5,205 nucleotides of DNA from Phytoplasma sp041276565 (GTDB taxonomy: Bacteria > Bacillota_I > Bacilli_A > Acholeplasmatales > Acholeplasmataceae). The stretch spans positions 1 through 5,205 of the forward strand of contig NZ_JBGGGR010000024.1 in NCBI RefSeq assembly GCF_041276565.1. The letters run 5' to 3'. The translations under genes were made by a program, and so were the position numbers. The notes beneath the pieces were generated by a model, which worked only from the letters and a program-made list of their open reading frames with translations, made no database searches and was not told the DNA's origin. This document shows, piece after piece, positions 1-5,205 of the stretch. The stretch's first letter is position 1. The number at the start of each line of letters is the position of its first letter.

Positions 1-2
1 AA

Positions 3-83
3 GCAAGTGATAACTTGCATGAAAAAAATGATAAAAATTTACTTAATATTGGTTTTTTAAAGAATTTATTTTCTTTTAAATAG
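3..83 (+). CDS. Possible 3' end of an unidentified protein gene (partial)
   Basis: This frame is open from the left edge for 26 codons and ends at TAG (81-83). The residues are rich in Asn, Lys, Asp and Leu and finish with GFLKNLFSFK. That composition is usual for proteins in such an A+T-rich genome, but no family is recognisable from so short a tail. Support is moderate: 26 stop-free codons can arise by chance here, and another plus frame is open to position 60. The terminator-like hairpin at 221-262 lies downstream in the right orientation to end such a transcript, with about 140 bp between. The start and the rest of the gene lie outside the window. Confidence 0.4.
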   Translation, partial: ASDNLHEKNDKNLLNIGFLKNLFSFK

Positions 84-413
84 TTTTTAATTGTTATAAA
101 AAACAAAATATTCCGATTATTTATTGTTATCTATTGATTGACCTAAATTTTTTATTAATTATAAAATAATCTAATGTATTTTTTTATTTTGTTATCATTG
201 TTATTAGAAAATAAAAAGAAAAAAACCAGTTTGAAACATAAAAATATGTTAAACTGATTTTTATTAAAAACATCTAAATTAAATATTAAAAATTATTTAT
301 TAATTATTATTACTGTAATATAAATGTATTATTGATGGAATGAAAAGATTTGATTAACTTTTTATATGATTTTATTTGTTATTGTTGAATTTGTTACTTA
401 CAAAGCAAAATCA
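84..413. other. Non-coding interval between converging genes
   Basis: This stretch of about 330 bases is almost entirely A and T and has stops in all frames. It separates the plus-strand gene tail ending at 83 from the minus-strand broken gene ending at 414. The only clear structure is the hairpin at 221-262. Two TGA stops lie side by side at the minus-strand gene end (411-416). I see no RNA gene or promoter that stands out from the A+T background. Confidence 0.6.
221..262. terminator. Bidirectional rho-independent terminator
   Basis: CAGTTT (227-232) pairs with AAACTG (251-256), and AACATA (235-240) pairs with TATGTT (245-250). A two-base GA bulge sits on the left side and the loop is AAAA. 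An A-run lies on the left (221-225) and a T-run on the right (258-262), with more A's further left, so the hairpin has a U-tract whichever strand is transcribed. It lies between convergent genes (plus ending at 83, minus ending at 414), where a shared terminator is expected. It has the highest G+C of any spot in this gap. Confidence 0.85.
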
Positions 414-1017
414 TCAACGAAACAAAAATTTAACTACTGTTCTTCCTAAATATTTATCACTTTTTATTAAAGCACTACCTTCTTTTATTTGTGTTCCAGG
501 TATGGTTGTATTTTCATTTTGTAATTCTACTGAAAATTTATCTTCATTGCCTCTTAAAAGTTCATTCTTTGATAAAATTTTTTCTTTAATAGTTTCAGGA
601 TTATTATTATCTAATAACCCCAATGATATTATTGATATTCTCTTCCATAATTCGGTATTTAAAAATGCGTTTAATTCAAATATGATTTCATCACTGTATT
701 TATTGTCAACAGTTAATTTAGCTTGTTTATTCTTGTTTATCATTTCAATTTTTAAATCTGATTCTTTTAAATCTTGTAATTCTGGTAAATCTTTAAATTT
801 GTTTTTAATAGCTTCCTTTTATTTTTGGAACTGTATATTCATCTAAATCCAAAGTTTGTCTTAATTCGCTTACTTTGTTAGATAATGAAGGTTTTGGTGT
901 TGATGTCTTTTTTGAATTTTCAAAAATACAAAACATCAAAAGAATCAAAAGTAAAACTGATAAACCACCGATAACTAAAATAATAATTTTATTTCTTTTT
1001 GTAATTTTTTTGAACAT
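414..1017 (-). pseudogene. Frameshifted gene for a membrane-anchored, probably extracellular phytoplasma protein
   Basis: The N-terminal part runs from ATG (1015-1017) to a TAA at 805-807. It has a basic start (MFKKITKRNK) and one strong membrane segment (about residues 11-32), then a polar region ending in VPKIK. The sense of the protein then continues in the next frame, open from about 818 to TGA at 414-416. Skipping one base in the AAAAGG stretch (about 815-821) restores a single 200-residue product reading through VPKIKEAIKNKFKDL. The second part contains two weakly similar beta-rich stretches, one around NKQAKLTVDNKYSDEI and one ending GSALIKSDKYLGRTVVKF. From memory these resemble repeats in Mollicutes surface and secreted proteins (A-x-I-K ... 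K-Y-x-G ... V-x-F). The inferred topology is an N-terminal anchor with the remainder outside the cell. An AAAGG sits about 11 nt before the start, a somewhat long spacing. A sequencing error or recoding cannot be excluded. Confidence 0.7.
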
Positions 1018-1342
1018 ATTATATAAAACCTTTGTTTGACAACACTTAAATTGATTTTTGAAAATTTTTTTCTAAAAGATATTTTAATAAAACAACACTA
1101 TTAATATAATAATATAATTTAGGACAAAAAACATAAAAATGAATTAATATCTTTATAAATAAAGAAAATAATCATCTATAAATGGGAATCTTTTTTATAA
1201 AAATTTATATAGTTTGGTGAATAAATTTATAATGTATAATATACAGTGTTTTCAAAATTGAGAACGTATATAGTTATAAATTTTTTCGCAAATAATTTTT
1301 TATTATTCTTTATTTTTTTACTAATTAGAAAAGGTAATATGT
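1018..1342. other. Intergenic region between divergent genes
   Basis: This gap of 325 bases lies between the start of the minus-strand broken gene and the start of the plus-strand repeat-protein gene, so it must hold both promoters. The plus-strand promoter is called separately. For the minus gene no single pair of boxes stands out from the A+T background. Two small structures are visible. AAAGATATT (about 1075-1083) has its complement AATATCTTT (about 1146-1154). The octamer ACAACACT occurs twice in the same orientation (1039-1046 and 1092-1099). Either could be chance. No RNA gene is apparent. Confidence 0.5.
1214..1240 (+). promoter_or_regulatory. Candidate sigma-70-type promoter for the repeat-protein gene
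   Basis: TATAAT at 1235-1240 is preceded by TTGGTG at 1214-1219 with a 15-bp spacer (or TTTGGT at 1213 with 16 bp). A second TATAAT lies directly upstream at 1228-1233, giving two tandem -10 boxes one base apart. Transcription from here would give a leader of roughly 95 nt. The perfect -10 supports the call, but the -35 is imperfect and A+T-rich DNA gives many chance matches. Confidence 0.4.
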
Positions 1343-1345
1343 TTG
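1329..1345 (+). promoter_or_regulatory. Ribosome binding site and TTG start with a decoy ATG
   Basis: AAAAGG (1329-1334) lies 8 nt before the TTG at 1343-1345, an ideal spacing. An ATG at 1339-1341 is only 4 nt from the AAAAGG and opens a five-codon frame (MFAIR, then TAA). An in-frame stop at 1322-1324 rules out a longer start, and no other in-frame ATG appears before the codon for Met213, deep in the repeat domain. The TTG is therefore the best start, and it keeps the membrane segment. Confidence 0.6.
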
Positions 1346-2812
1346 CCATTAGATAAAAAGAATTTTAATAAAAATTTTTTATTCGTATTATCAATATTAT
1401 TTTTGATTATATTTTTTCTTTCTTTTCAGATACTGGAATACAAAAAACAAAATAATAAAAAAGAAAAAATAATTGCTCAATTAAAAGAAGAAATTTTAGT
1501 TTCTGATAATCAAATTCCAATTTCCAATGAAAAAATTTTTATTCCAGACAATATTAAAGAAACAATTCAACAAAATATAGAAGAAGATATAGAAAAAAAT
1601 ATAGAAGAAGATATAGAAAAAAATATAGAAGAAGATATAGAAAAAAATATAGAAGAAGATATAGAAAAACCAAAATCTGAAAAAGATGATTCAGAAAAAC
1701 AAGAAAACGATAACGATGAAAATAAATATCGATATCATAATTTACCCAATGATATTTTTCTCATATACGATATTGCTTACCCAGATATTATAAAGATTAT
1801 TTCTCAAGATAATAAACAATTAGAATACAATTACAAAACAGGAAAAATTCATAAATTAATTGATTGTTATGGGAACATCAGAGAATATGATCAACAAACA
1901 TATAATTTGGTTAAAGAAATTTTTTTTCACAAAAAACCTGATCCAGTCAATTTTAATGAAAACGATCGAATTCCTATTATGCATCAAAAAAAATATGACA
2001 GTTATACAGGACATTTATTTGAAGAAATAACACCAGATCAAATCTCTAAAGAATATATTCATTATTTGAAAAAAGAAATTTTTCCTAATGGCACAACAAG
2101 AGAATATTTTCCTCATCATTTCCGAGATACATCAGAAGACCAAAAAATCATAAAAGAATATGATATCAATTCTCGAAATTTAATTAAATTAATTTTTAAT
2201 AATGGTTATATTAAAGAATATGGTTTGTATACAAATAAATTAACTAAAGAAATTTTTCCTGACGGTGAAGTTCATATATATAATCCTTTTACGGATAAAA
2301 TTATTACAAAAATCAAACCAGATGGCAAAATAGAAGAATATGATCCTCAAAATGGTTTTTTATTAAAAGAAATTTTTACAGATGGAAAAATTATAGAAAC
2401 AATCAGAGAATATAACGACGATAATAATAAATTAAAAAGATTATTGTTAAGTAATAAAAATATAATTGAATTTGAAGAAGAATCGAACGAAATTAAACAA
2501 ATAATTTATCCAGATGGCACGATAAAAGAAAGCTTAAAGGAATATAATTCCGAAAATAATAAATTATCTCAATGGACTTCTCCTGATGGAGATCATATTA
2601 AATATTTCGACAATATCAAAGGAAATTTGATTAAAGAAAAATTACCAGATGGTAAAATTAAAGAATATGATCCAGATACTTGTTTATTAACAAAAGAAAT
2701 TTTTGAAAATAATTTTTATATTATATATGAATATATTCCAGAAACAAATGACATATCACAAGTGACTTTTTCTGATGGAACAGTTGTGAAATATAATTTC
2801 AATTTTTTTTAA
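1343..2812 (+). CDS. Membrane-anchored repeat protein, DUF2963-like (phytoplasma-type)
   Basis: The product has 489 residues. Residues 11-31 form a single hydrophobic segment after a basic start, which suggests an uncleaved signal anchor with the rest outside the cell. Residues 32-130 are charged and probably helical or disordered, and include four perfect copies of NIEEDIEK (78-109). From about residue 151 to the end the protein is built of some fifteen degenerate units of mostly 20 residues (some 24). The consensus is roughly K-E-I-F-P-D-G-K-I-x-E-Y-D-P-x-T-x-K-L, and the clearest units are at 281-300, 301-320, 321-340 and 430-449. Each looks like a beta-hairpin turning at the D-G. The E-Y-D-P-x-T-G-x-L and D-G-K-I pattern matches what I recall of phytoplasma DUF2963 proteins and recalls YD/MORN-like repeats. 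The function is unknown; a surface or host-interaction role is inference. The last codons lie inside the hairpin at 2795-2870. The start is discussed at 1329-1345. Confidence 0.85.
   Translation: MPLDKKNFNKNFLFVLSILFLIIFFLSFQILEYKKQNNKKEKIIAQLKEEILVSDNQIPISNEKIFIPDNIKETIQQNIEEDIEKNIEEDIEKNIEEDIEKNIEEDIEKPKSEKDDSEKQENDNDENKYRYHNLPNDIFLIYDIAYPDIIKIISQDNKQLEYNYKTGKIHKLIDCYGNIREYDQQTYNLVKEIFFHKKPDPVNFNENDRIPIMHQKKYDSYTGHLFEEITPDQISKEYIHYLKKEIFPNGTTREYFPHHFRDTSEDQKIIKEYDINSRNLIKLIFNNGYIKEYGLYTNKLTKEIFPDGEVHIYNPFTDKIITKIKPDGKIEEYDPQNGFLLKEIFTDGKIIETIREYNDDNNKLKRLLLSNKNIIEFEEESNEIKQIIYPDGTIKESLKEYNSENNKLSQWTSPDGDHIKYFDNIKGNLIKEKLPDGKIKEYDPDTCLLTKEIFENNFYIIYEYIPETNDISQVTFSDGTVVKYNFNFF
1574..1669 (+). 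repeat. Four perfect 24-bp in-frame tandem repeats
   Basis: Four identical 24-bp units lie head to tail within the coding region and each encodes NIEEDIEK. Because the unit is eight codons long, gain or loss of copies keeps the reading frame. The identity at third codon positions shows recent duplication, in contrast to the diverged 20-residue units downstream. The repeated region is strongly acidic with alternating Ile and Glu, and may form an extended helix or coiled-coil stalk. Confidence 0.95.
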
Positions 2813-2870
2813 AAAAATAATATAATAAAGAATTTTTTATTATATTATTTTTTTAAAAAAAATTGAAATT
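2795..2870. terminator. Perfect 35-bp inverted repeat overlapping the stop codon; likely bidirectional terminator
   Basis: The left arm 2795-2829 is the exact reverse complement of the right arm 2836-2870, around a six-base loop (GAATTT). Only one pair is G-C (2800 with 2865); the rest are A-T. The arms contain T8-A7 and its complement. The last five codons and the TAA (2810-2812) of the plus-strand repeat gene are in the left arm. The convergent minus-strand permease gene ends at 2914, so the hairpin would serve both transcripts. There is no classic G+C-rich stem followed by a clean U-run, so termination is inferred from the structure and position. Confidence 0.75.
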
Positions 2871-2913
2871 TTAATATATTCCTGAAAATAATTTATTTTT
2901 TTTAAAAAAAATT

Positions 2914-3633
2914 TTAAGCTCTATTCAATTTACGAGCTATAAAATTAGTAATAAAAGTAAATATTTGAATTAAAATAAATAAAATGATAATAGATACCCA
3001 AATGATATCGTTGTATTCGAATCCCTTTAAATGAATATTAGTATCTTTTTGAACACCATATTGATAAGCTATATATCCTATTCCTTCTAATCCTAAAAGA
3101 ACTAAAACATTAGAATATGCCAAAGAAGAAATAAAAAGCGAATTTACTCTTAAAATTAAATGCGAAATAGATTCTGGCAATATAAAATAAAAGATAAATT
3201 GAATTTGATTAGCTCCTAAAGTATAAGCGACAGAATAAAGTTCCTGATTTAACTGTAAGAAAACTTGTTCACAATAACGAGCGAAAGCAACAATTAAAAT
3301 TAAACTAAGAGATAAAAAACTAACTTTGAATCCAACATATAAACCAAAATAAGGTCCTAAAAAATATTTAATAATATAATTAACTAACAATAAAAAAGGA
3401 ATAGAAAGAATAAAATTAACAAAAAAATTAATAATAAAATAAGATTTTATTTTATTATTAATTTTAAATAAATATAAAAAAATACCTAACCAAAAACCAA
3501 TAAAAACAGCTATCGTACAAGATACAAAAGATACTATTAAAGTATCTTTTGTACCTTTTAATATTAAAAAACTGTTATTATTCTTACTTTGAGAAATTAA
3601 AACGTTCCAAAAAGTCTTAAAAATATTAAGCAT
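2914..3633 (-). CDS. metI: MetI-like ABC transporter permease (methionine-type uptake)
   Basis: The product has 239 residues, slightly longer than typical MetI (about 217). There are five probable membrane segments at about 31-57, 65-92, 99-119, 158-183 and 209-234. Between segments three and four lies the EAA loop that contacts the ATPase (about 128-154), recognisable by A-x-x-L-G-A (136-141) and the L-P-E at 152-154. Other family features are S-I-P-F (77-80), near the R-S-I-P-F position of MetI, and L-G-L-E-G-I-G-Y-I-A (180-189), near the G-G-G-G-L-G-D-L-A region. It should form the membrane channel for the substrate delivered by the protein encoded just upstream. The gene follows the binding-protein gene by 27 bp and is surely cotranscribed. 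AAGGA lies 14 nt from the ATG used; another ATG (3638-3640) has better spacing but opens only MHNA and a stop. The true substrate is not fixed by sequence. Confidence 0.88.
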   Translation of the reverse strand: MLNIFKTFWNVLISQSKNNNSFLILKGTKDTLIVSFVSCTIAVFIGFWLGIFLYLFKINNKIKSYFIINFFVNFILSIPFLLLVNYIIKYFLGPYFGLYVGFKVSFLSLSLILIVAFARYCEQVFLQLNQELYSVAYTLGANQIQFIFYFILPESISHLILRVNSLFISSLAYSNVLVLLGLEGIGYIAYQYGVQKDTNIHLKGFEYNDIIWVSIIILFILIQIFTFITNFIARKLNRA

Positions 3634-3637
3634 TATG

Positions 3638-3652
3638 CATTATTAATTCCTT
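3638..3652 (-). promoter_or_regulatory. Shine-Dalgarno with a five-codon decoy frame ahead of the permease gene
   Basis: In the 27-bp gap between the two transporter genes, minus-strand AAGGA (3648-3652) is 7 nt from an ATG at 3638-3640. That ATG reads MHNA and then TAA (3626-3628), overlapping the real ATG at 3631-3633 by frame shift. Ribosomes could start at the decoy and re-initiate, or use the real ATG with a 14-nt spacing. The permease frame has no upstream in-frame start. Confidence 0.5.
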
Positions 3653-3660
3653 GTTTGATT

Positions 3661-4662
3661 TTAAACAAAATAAGAATTTATTTTGTCAGTTATTTGTTGT
3701 AATTCATTTGGTTTAAACCCAATTGTATTTTCTCTATGTTCGTTCCAATAAGATTGTAAAATTTCTGGTTTTGAAAGAACTTTTTTTAATTTTTGTATTT
3801 TTGATTCATTAACTTTGTCTTTTTTAACTATTAAAGAAATCAAAAAAACCCAAATAGGATCGTTTTGATCTTCTGGTAAGTCCATCTTTTTCAAAACATT
3901 AAGTTCATCTAAAGATTGTCCTACTTTCGATCTTACAACTCCTGGATAGTTTAACATAATATCTGCATACAATGGTTCATTTCGGCTTTTTCTTAATCGA
4001 GTGATCATCTCGTCGTTTAAAATATCAGATGTATCATCTATTTGTAAATTTGTAGAATTTATAGTAAAATCATCTAAAGTTAATTGAAATAATCTTTTTT
4101 TACCATTTGGTTGTATTACTAAATTTAAATCTGTTCTTTCTGGTTTTCTTGTTATTAAATTTTCTTTTTCTAAAAAACGTAAAGCTAAAGTTTTTTGAGT
4201 TTCTTCTCTTGGTATTAACATTTTAATTAGACGATCTGCTAAATTGTTATATTCTAAATTATTTCTATTTAATTTATACATACCAAACTGAGTGAAATAC
4301 AAAGGCATAATAACTTCTATATTAGGTGTCGCATTCGGTTTTTGTCTTAAACTTTGAAAAGTAGACCAAGGAAGGTGAGAATCTAATTTCGCATCAACTG
4401 TCCCATCTTGTACACGTTCGTGATTTTTTGAAAAATCTCCTCCGGAAAACTGAACATCTAATTCGATTCTTTCTTTGTTTAATGCTTCCTTTACTTTATT
4501 GAGAGTTAAAAAATTTTTAACATCTGGCAACGCTGTTACCATAGTAATTTTTTCTAATTGTTTATCATCTCTGCTTTGTTTTATCAAAATAAAAGAAACG
4601 ATACCGATTGCCAACAACATCAAAGACCAAACAAATAAAACTATTTTTTTTGCTAAAGTCAT
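3661..4662 (-). CDS. metQ: NlpA/MetQ-like substrate-binding protein of an ABC importer
   Basis: The product has 333 residues, longer than usual MetQ/NlpA proteins (about 270). A basic N-terminus and one hydrophobic segment (about 7-27) anchor it to the membrane. The whole protein lacks cysteine, so it has no lipobox and cannot be a lipoprotein. Family resemblance is spread along the chain: D-A-K-L-D-S-H-L-P (90-98), near the D-A-N-x-F-Q-H substrate-pocket region; I-P-R-E-E-T-Q-K-T-L-A-L-R-F-L-E (150-165), matching the I-P-N-D-P-T-N-x-x-R-A-L-x-L-L-E motif; and a C-terminal stretch (about 269-318) like the end of MetQ, where the lid and final helices lie. It would capture D/L-methionine or a related small molecule outside the cell and pass it to the MetI-like permease. 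The pocket residues are too diverged to name the ligand. It is the first gene of a two-gene operon, with a weak ribosome site (AGAAAG) ahead of the ATG at 4660-4662. Confidence 0.85.
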   Translation of the reverse strand: MTLAKKIVLFVWSLMLLAIGIVSFILIKQSRDDKQLEKITMVTALPDVKNFLTLNKVKEALNKERIELDVQFSGGDFSKNHERVQDGTVDAKLDSHLPWSTFQSLRQKPNATPNIEVIMPLYFTQFGMYKLNRNNLEYNNLADRLIKMLIPREETQKTLALRFLEKENLITRKPERTDLNLVIQPNGKKRLFQLTLDDFTINSTNLQIDDTSDILNDEMITRLRKSRNEPLYADIMLNYPGVVRSKVGQSLDELNVLKKMDLPEDQNDPIWVFLISLIVKKDKVNESKIQKLKKVLSKPEILQSYWNEHRENTIGFKPNELQQITDKINSYFV

Positions 4663-4688
4663 TTTTTAAAAACTACTTTCTATAACTT

Positions 4689-4719
4689 TCATTTTCTACT
4701 TTAATAAAAATGAAAATGA
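4689..4719 (-). promoter_or_regulatory. Small hairpin in the leader of the binding-protein gene
   Basis: TCATTTTC (4689-4696) is the reverse complement of GAAAATGA (4712-4719), with a 15-base loop. It lies between the predicted transcription start and the ribosome site of the transporter operon. The stem is only 8 bp, mostly A-T, so its role as a regulator or mRNA stabiliser is weakly supported. Confidence 0.25.
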
Positions 4720-4756
4720 TTTTAATTTATAAATTCAAAACGTTAAAGTAATTATT

Positions 4757-4784
4757 ATTATAATAAAAAAATAACGTGTTGCAA
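4757..4784 (-). promoter_or_regulatory. Sigma-70-type promoter of the metQ-metI operon
   Basis: Read on the minus strand, TTGCAA (4784 to 4779) and a perfect TATAAT (4762 to 4757) are separated by 16 bp. This is the best promoter match in the window. Transcription would start near 4750 and give a leader of about 88 nt before the ATG at 4662. The -35 box is half of the palindrome at 4780-4795. Confidence 0.7.
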
Positions 4785-4795
4785 TTATAATTGCA
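4780..4795. promoter_or_regulatory. Perfect 16-bp palindrome over the -35 box; candidate operator
   Basis: TGCAATTATAATTGCA equals its own reverse complement. It covers five of the six bases of the -35 box and extends upstream, the classic place for a repressor dimer to block RNA polymerase. It holds a rare cluster of G+C in this gap. The binding protein is unknown, and a chance palindrome is possible. Confidence 0.55.
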
Positions 4796-4859
4796 CCGGA
4801 ATTTTTATTGTTTTCGTTTTATTATTTTCTTTATTTTTTTCAGTTCAAAATATGTATAA

Positions 4860-4894
4860 TTATGAATTTTTTTACATTTTTTCTAAATTCATAA
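4860..4894. repeat. 10-bp inverted repeat with a 15-base spacer
   Basis: TTATGAATTT (4860-4869) is the exact reverse complement of AAATTCATAA (4885-4894). No T-run follows on either side, so it is not a good terminator. It lies about 65 bp upstream of the transporter promoter and could be a protein site or a chance match in A+T-rich DNA. Confidence 0.35.
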
Positions 4895-5046
4895 AAAGTT
4901 AAATATTAATTAAATTCAATTAAATATAAAAGAATTAAATAATAATATAAACAGCATTTATAATTAAAAATAAATTTTTATAGACTTAATTATATTATAA
5001 TATTTTATCGAATTTATTTATGAAAATATTTCTTGAAAAAATTAAT

Positions 5047-5069
5047 TAAGAAAAATTTTATTTTTCTTA
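5047..5069. repeat. Short perfect hairpin (10-bp stem, 3-base loop)
   Basis: TAAGAAAAAT (5047-5056) pairs with ATTTTTCTTA (5060-5069) around TTT. It lies just before the 14-bp tandem array. No gene in the window ends here, so a terminator role cannot be assigned, although a gene to the right on the minus strand could use it. Confidence 0.4.
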
Positions 5070-5080
5070 TTGAAAATTTT

Positions 5081-5205
5081 AAAAATAAATAATTAAAAAT
5101 AAATAATTAAAAATAAATAATTAAAAATAAATAATTAAAAATAAATAATTAAAAATAAATAATTAAAAATAAATAATTAAAAATAAATAATTAAAAATAA
5201 ATAAT
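5081..5205. repeat. 14-bp A/T-only tandem repeat (minisatellite), running off the window
   Basis: The unit AAAAATAAATAATT is repeated eight times without change from 5081 to 5192, and 13 of 14 bases of a ninth copy reach the window end. All copies are identical, so the array expanded recently or is kept uniform. It has frequent stops in the plus-strand reading and is non-coding. The true copy number is unknown because the array continues past the edge. Confidence 0.95.

Larger units (their letters stand above)
4663..5205. other. Non-coding upstream region of the transporter operon
   Basis: These 543 bases have no convincing open frame on either strand. From left to right they hold the leader of the transporter operon with a small hairpin, the promoter and palindrome (4757-4795), a 10-bp inverted repeat (4860-4894), a second short hairpin (5047-5069) and the 14-bp tandem array at the edge. 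The remainder is featureless A+T. The leader of about 85-90 nt is short and lacks conserved G+C-rich parts, so I see no S-box or T-box riboswitch. Confidence 0.6.

Noticed and set aside
376..846. Open frame of 156 codons on the plus strand
   Set aside because: It lies antisense to the broken surface-protein gene, its hydrophobic composition mirrors the complement of Lys/Glu/Asn codons, and it has no ribosome site. The minus-strand reading shows an anchor and repeated domains.
1258..1280. Second promoter (TTGAGA ... TATAAA) nearer the repeat-protein gene
   Set aside because: The spacer is only 11 bp, too short for a sigma-70 promoter.
1339..1356. ATG start reading MFAIR and a stop
   Set aside because: The spacing from AAAAGG is only 4 nt and the frame closes after five codons. 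It is treated as a decoy and not as a gene.
4475..4669. Open frame of 64 codons on the plus strand
   Set aside because: It is antisense to the first part of the binding-protein gene, which has clear family motifs, and has no promoter or ribosome site of its own.
4663..4756. Possible S-box or T-box leader for a methionine-type operon
   Set aside because: The leader is short, almost all A+T and lacks the conserved G+C-rich helices or an anti-terminator with a T-box sequence.
5081..5205. CRISPR-like array
   Set aside because: The repeats are directly adjacent 14-bp units with no spacers, so this is a plain tandem repeat.

Overview
The window looks like a piece of a 'Candidatus Phytoplasma' (Acholeplasmataceae) chromosome. 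The evidence is the extreme A+T content, intergenic DNA that is nearly all A and T, tryptophan read from TGG with TGA usable as a stop (unlike Mycoplasma and Spiroplasma), a repeat protein resembling the phytoplasma DUF2963 family, and a stripped-down MetQ/MetI-type importer. The genus assignment is an inference from these traits. No rRNA, tRNA, CRISPR array or transposase is visible.

Layout from left to right. Positions 3-83 hold the possible 3' tail of a plus-strand gene. A well-formed bidirectional hairpin terminator follows at 221-262. A minus-strand gene for a membrane-anchored, probably surface-exposed protein (414-1017) is broken by a +1 frameshift near 805-821. A non-coding gap (1018-1342) carries a likely promoter for the plus-strand gene at 1343-2812. 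That gene encodes a 489-residue membrane-anchored protein with four perfect 24-bp in-frame repeats, followed by about fifteen degenerate 20-24-residue repeats. Its stop codon lies inside a perfect 35-bp inverted repeat (2795-2870), which separates it from a convergent operon.

The minus-strand operon (4662 to 2914) encodes an NlpA/MetQ-like substrate-binding protein and then a MetI-like permease, 27 bp apart. A good sigma-70-type promoter lies upstream at 4757-4784. A perfect 16-bp palindrome covers its -35 box and is a candidate operator. No ATPase (MetN) gene is in the window, so the importer would need a partner encoded elsewhere. The right edge (5081-5205) is a 14-bp, A/T-only tandem repeat with nearly nine copies that runs off the window.

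The two halves look functionally unrelated. The left half carries fast-evolving, surface-type proteins (one decayed, one repeat-rich), and the right half is a conserved uptake operon. The points most worth a second look are the repeat protein with its expandable 24-bp array, the long hairpin over its stop codon, the operator-like palindrome, the missing ATPase and lipobox of the transporter, and the frameshifted surface gene.
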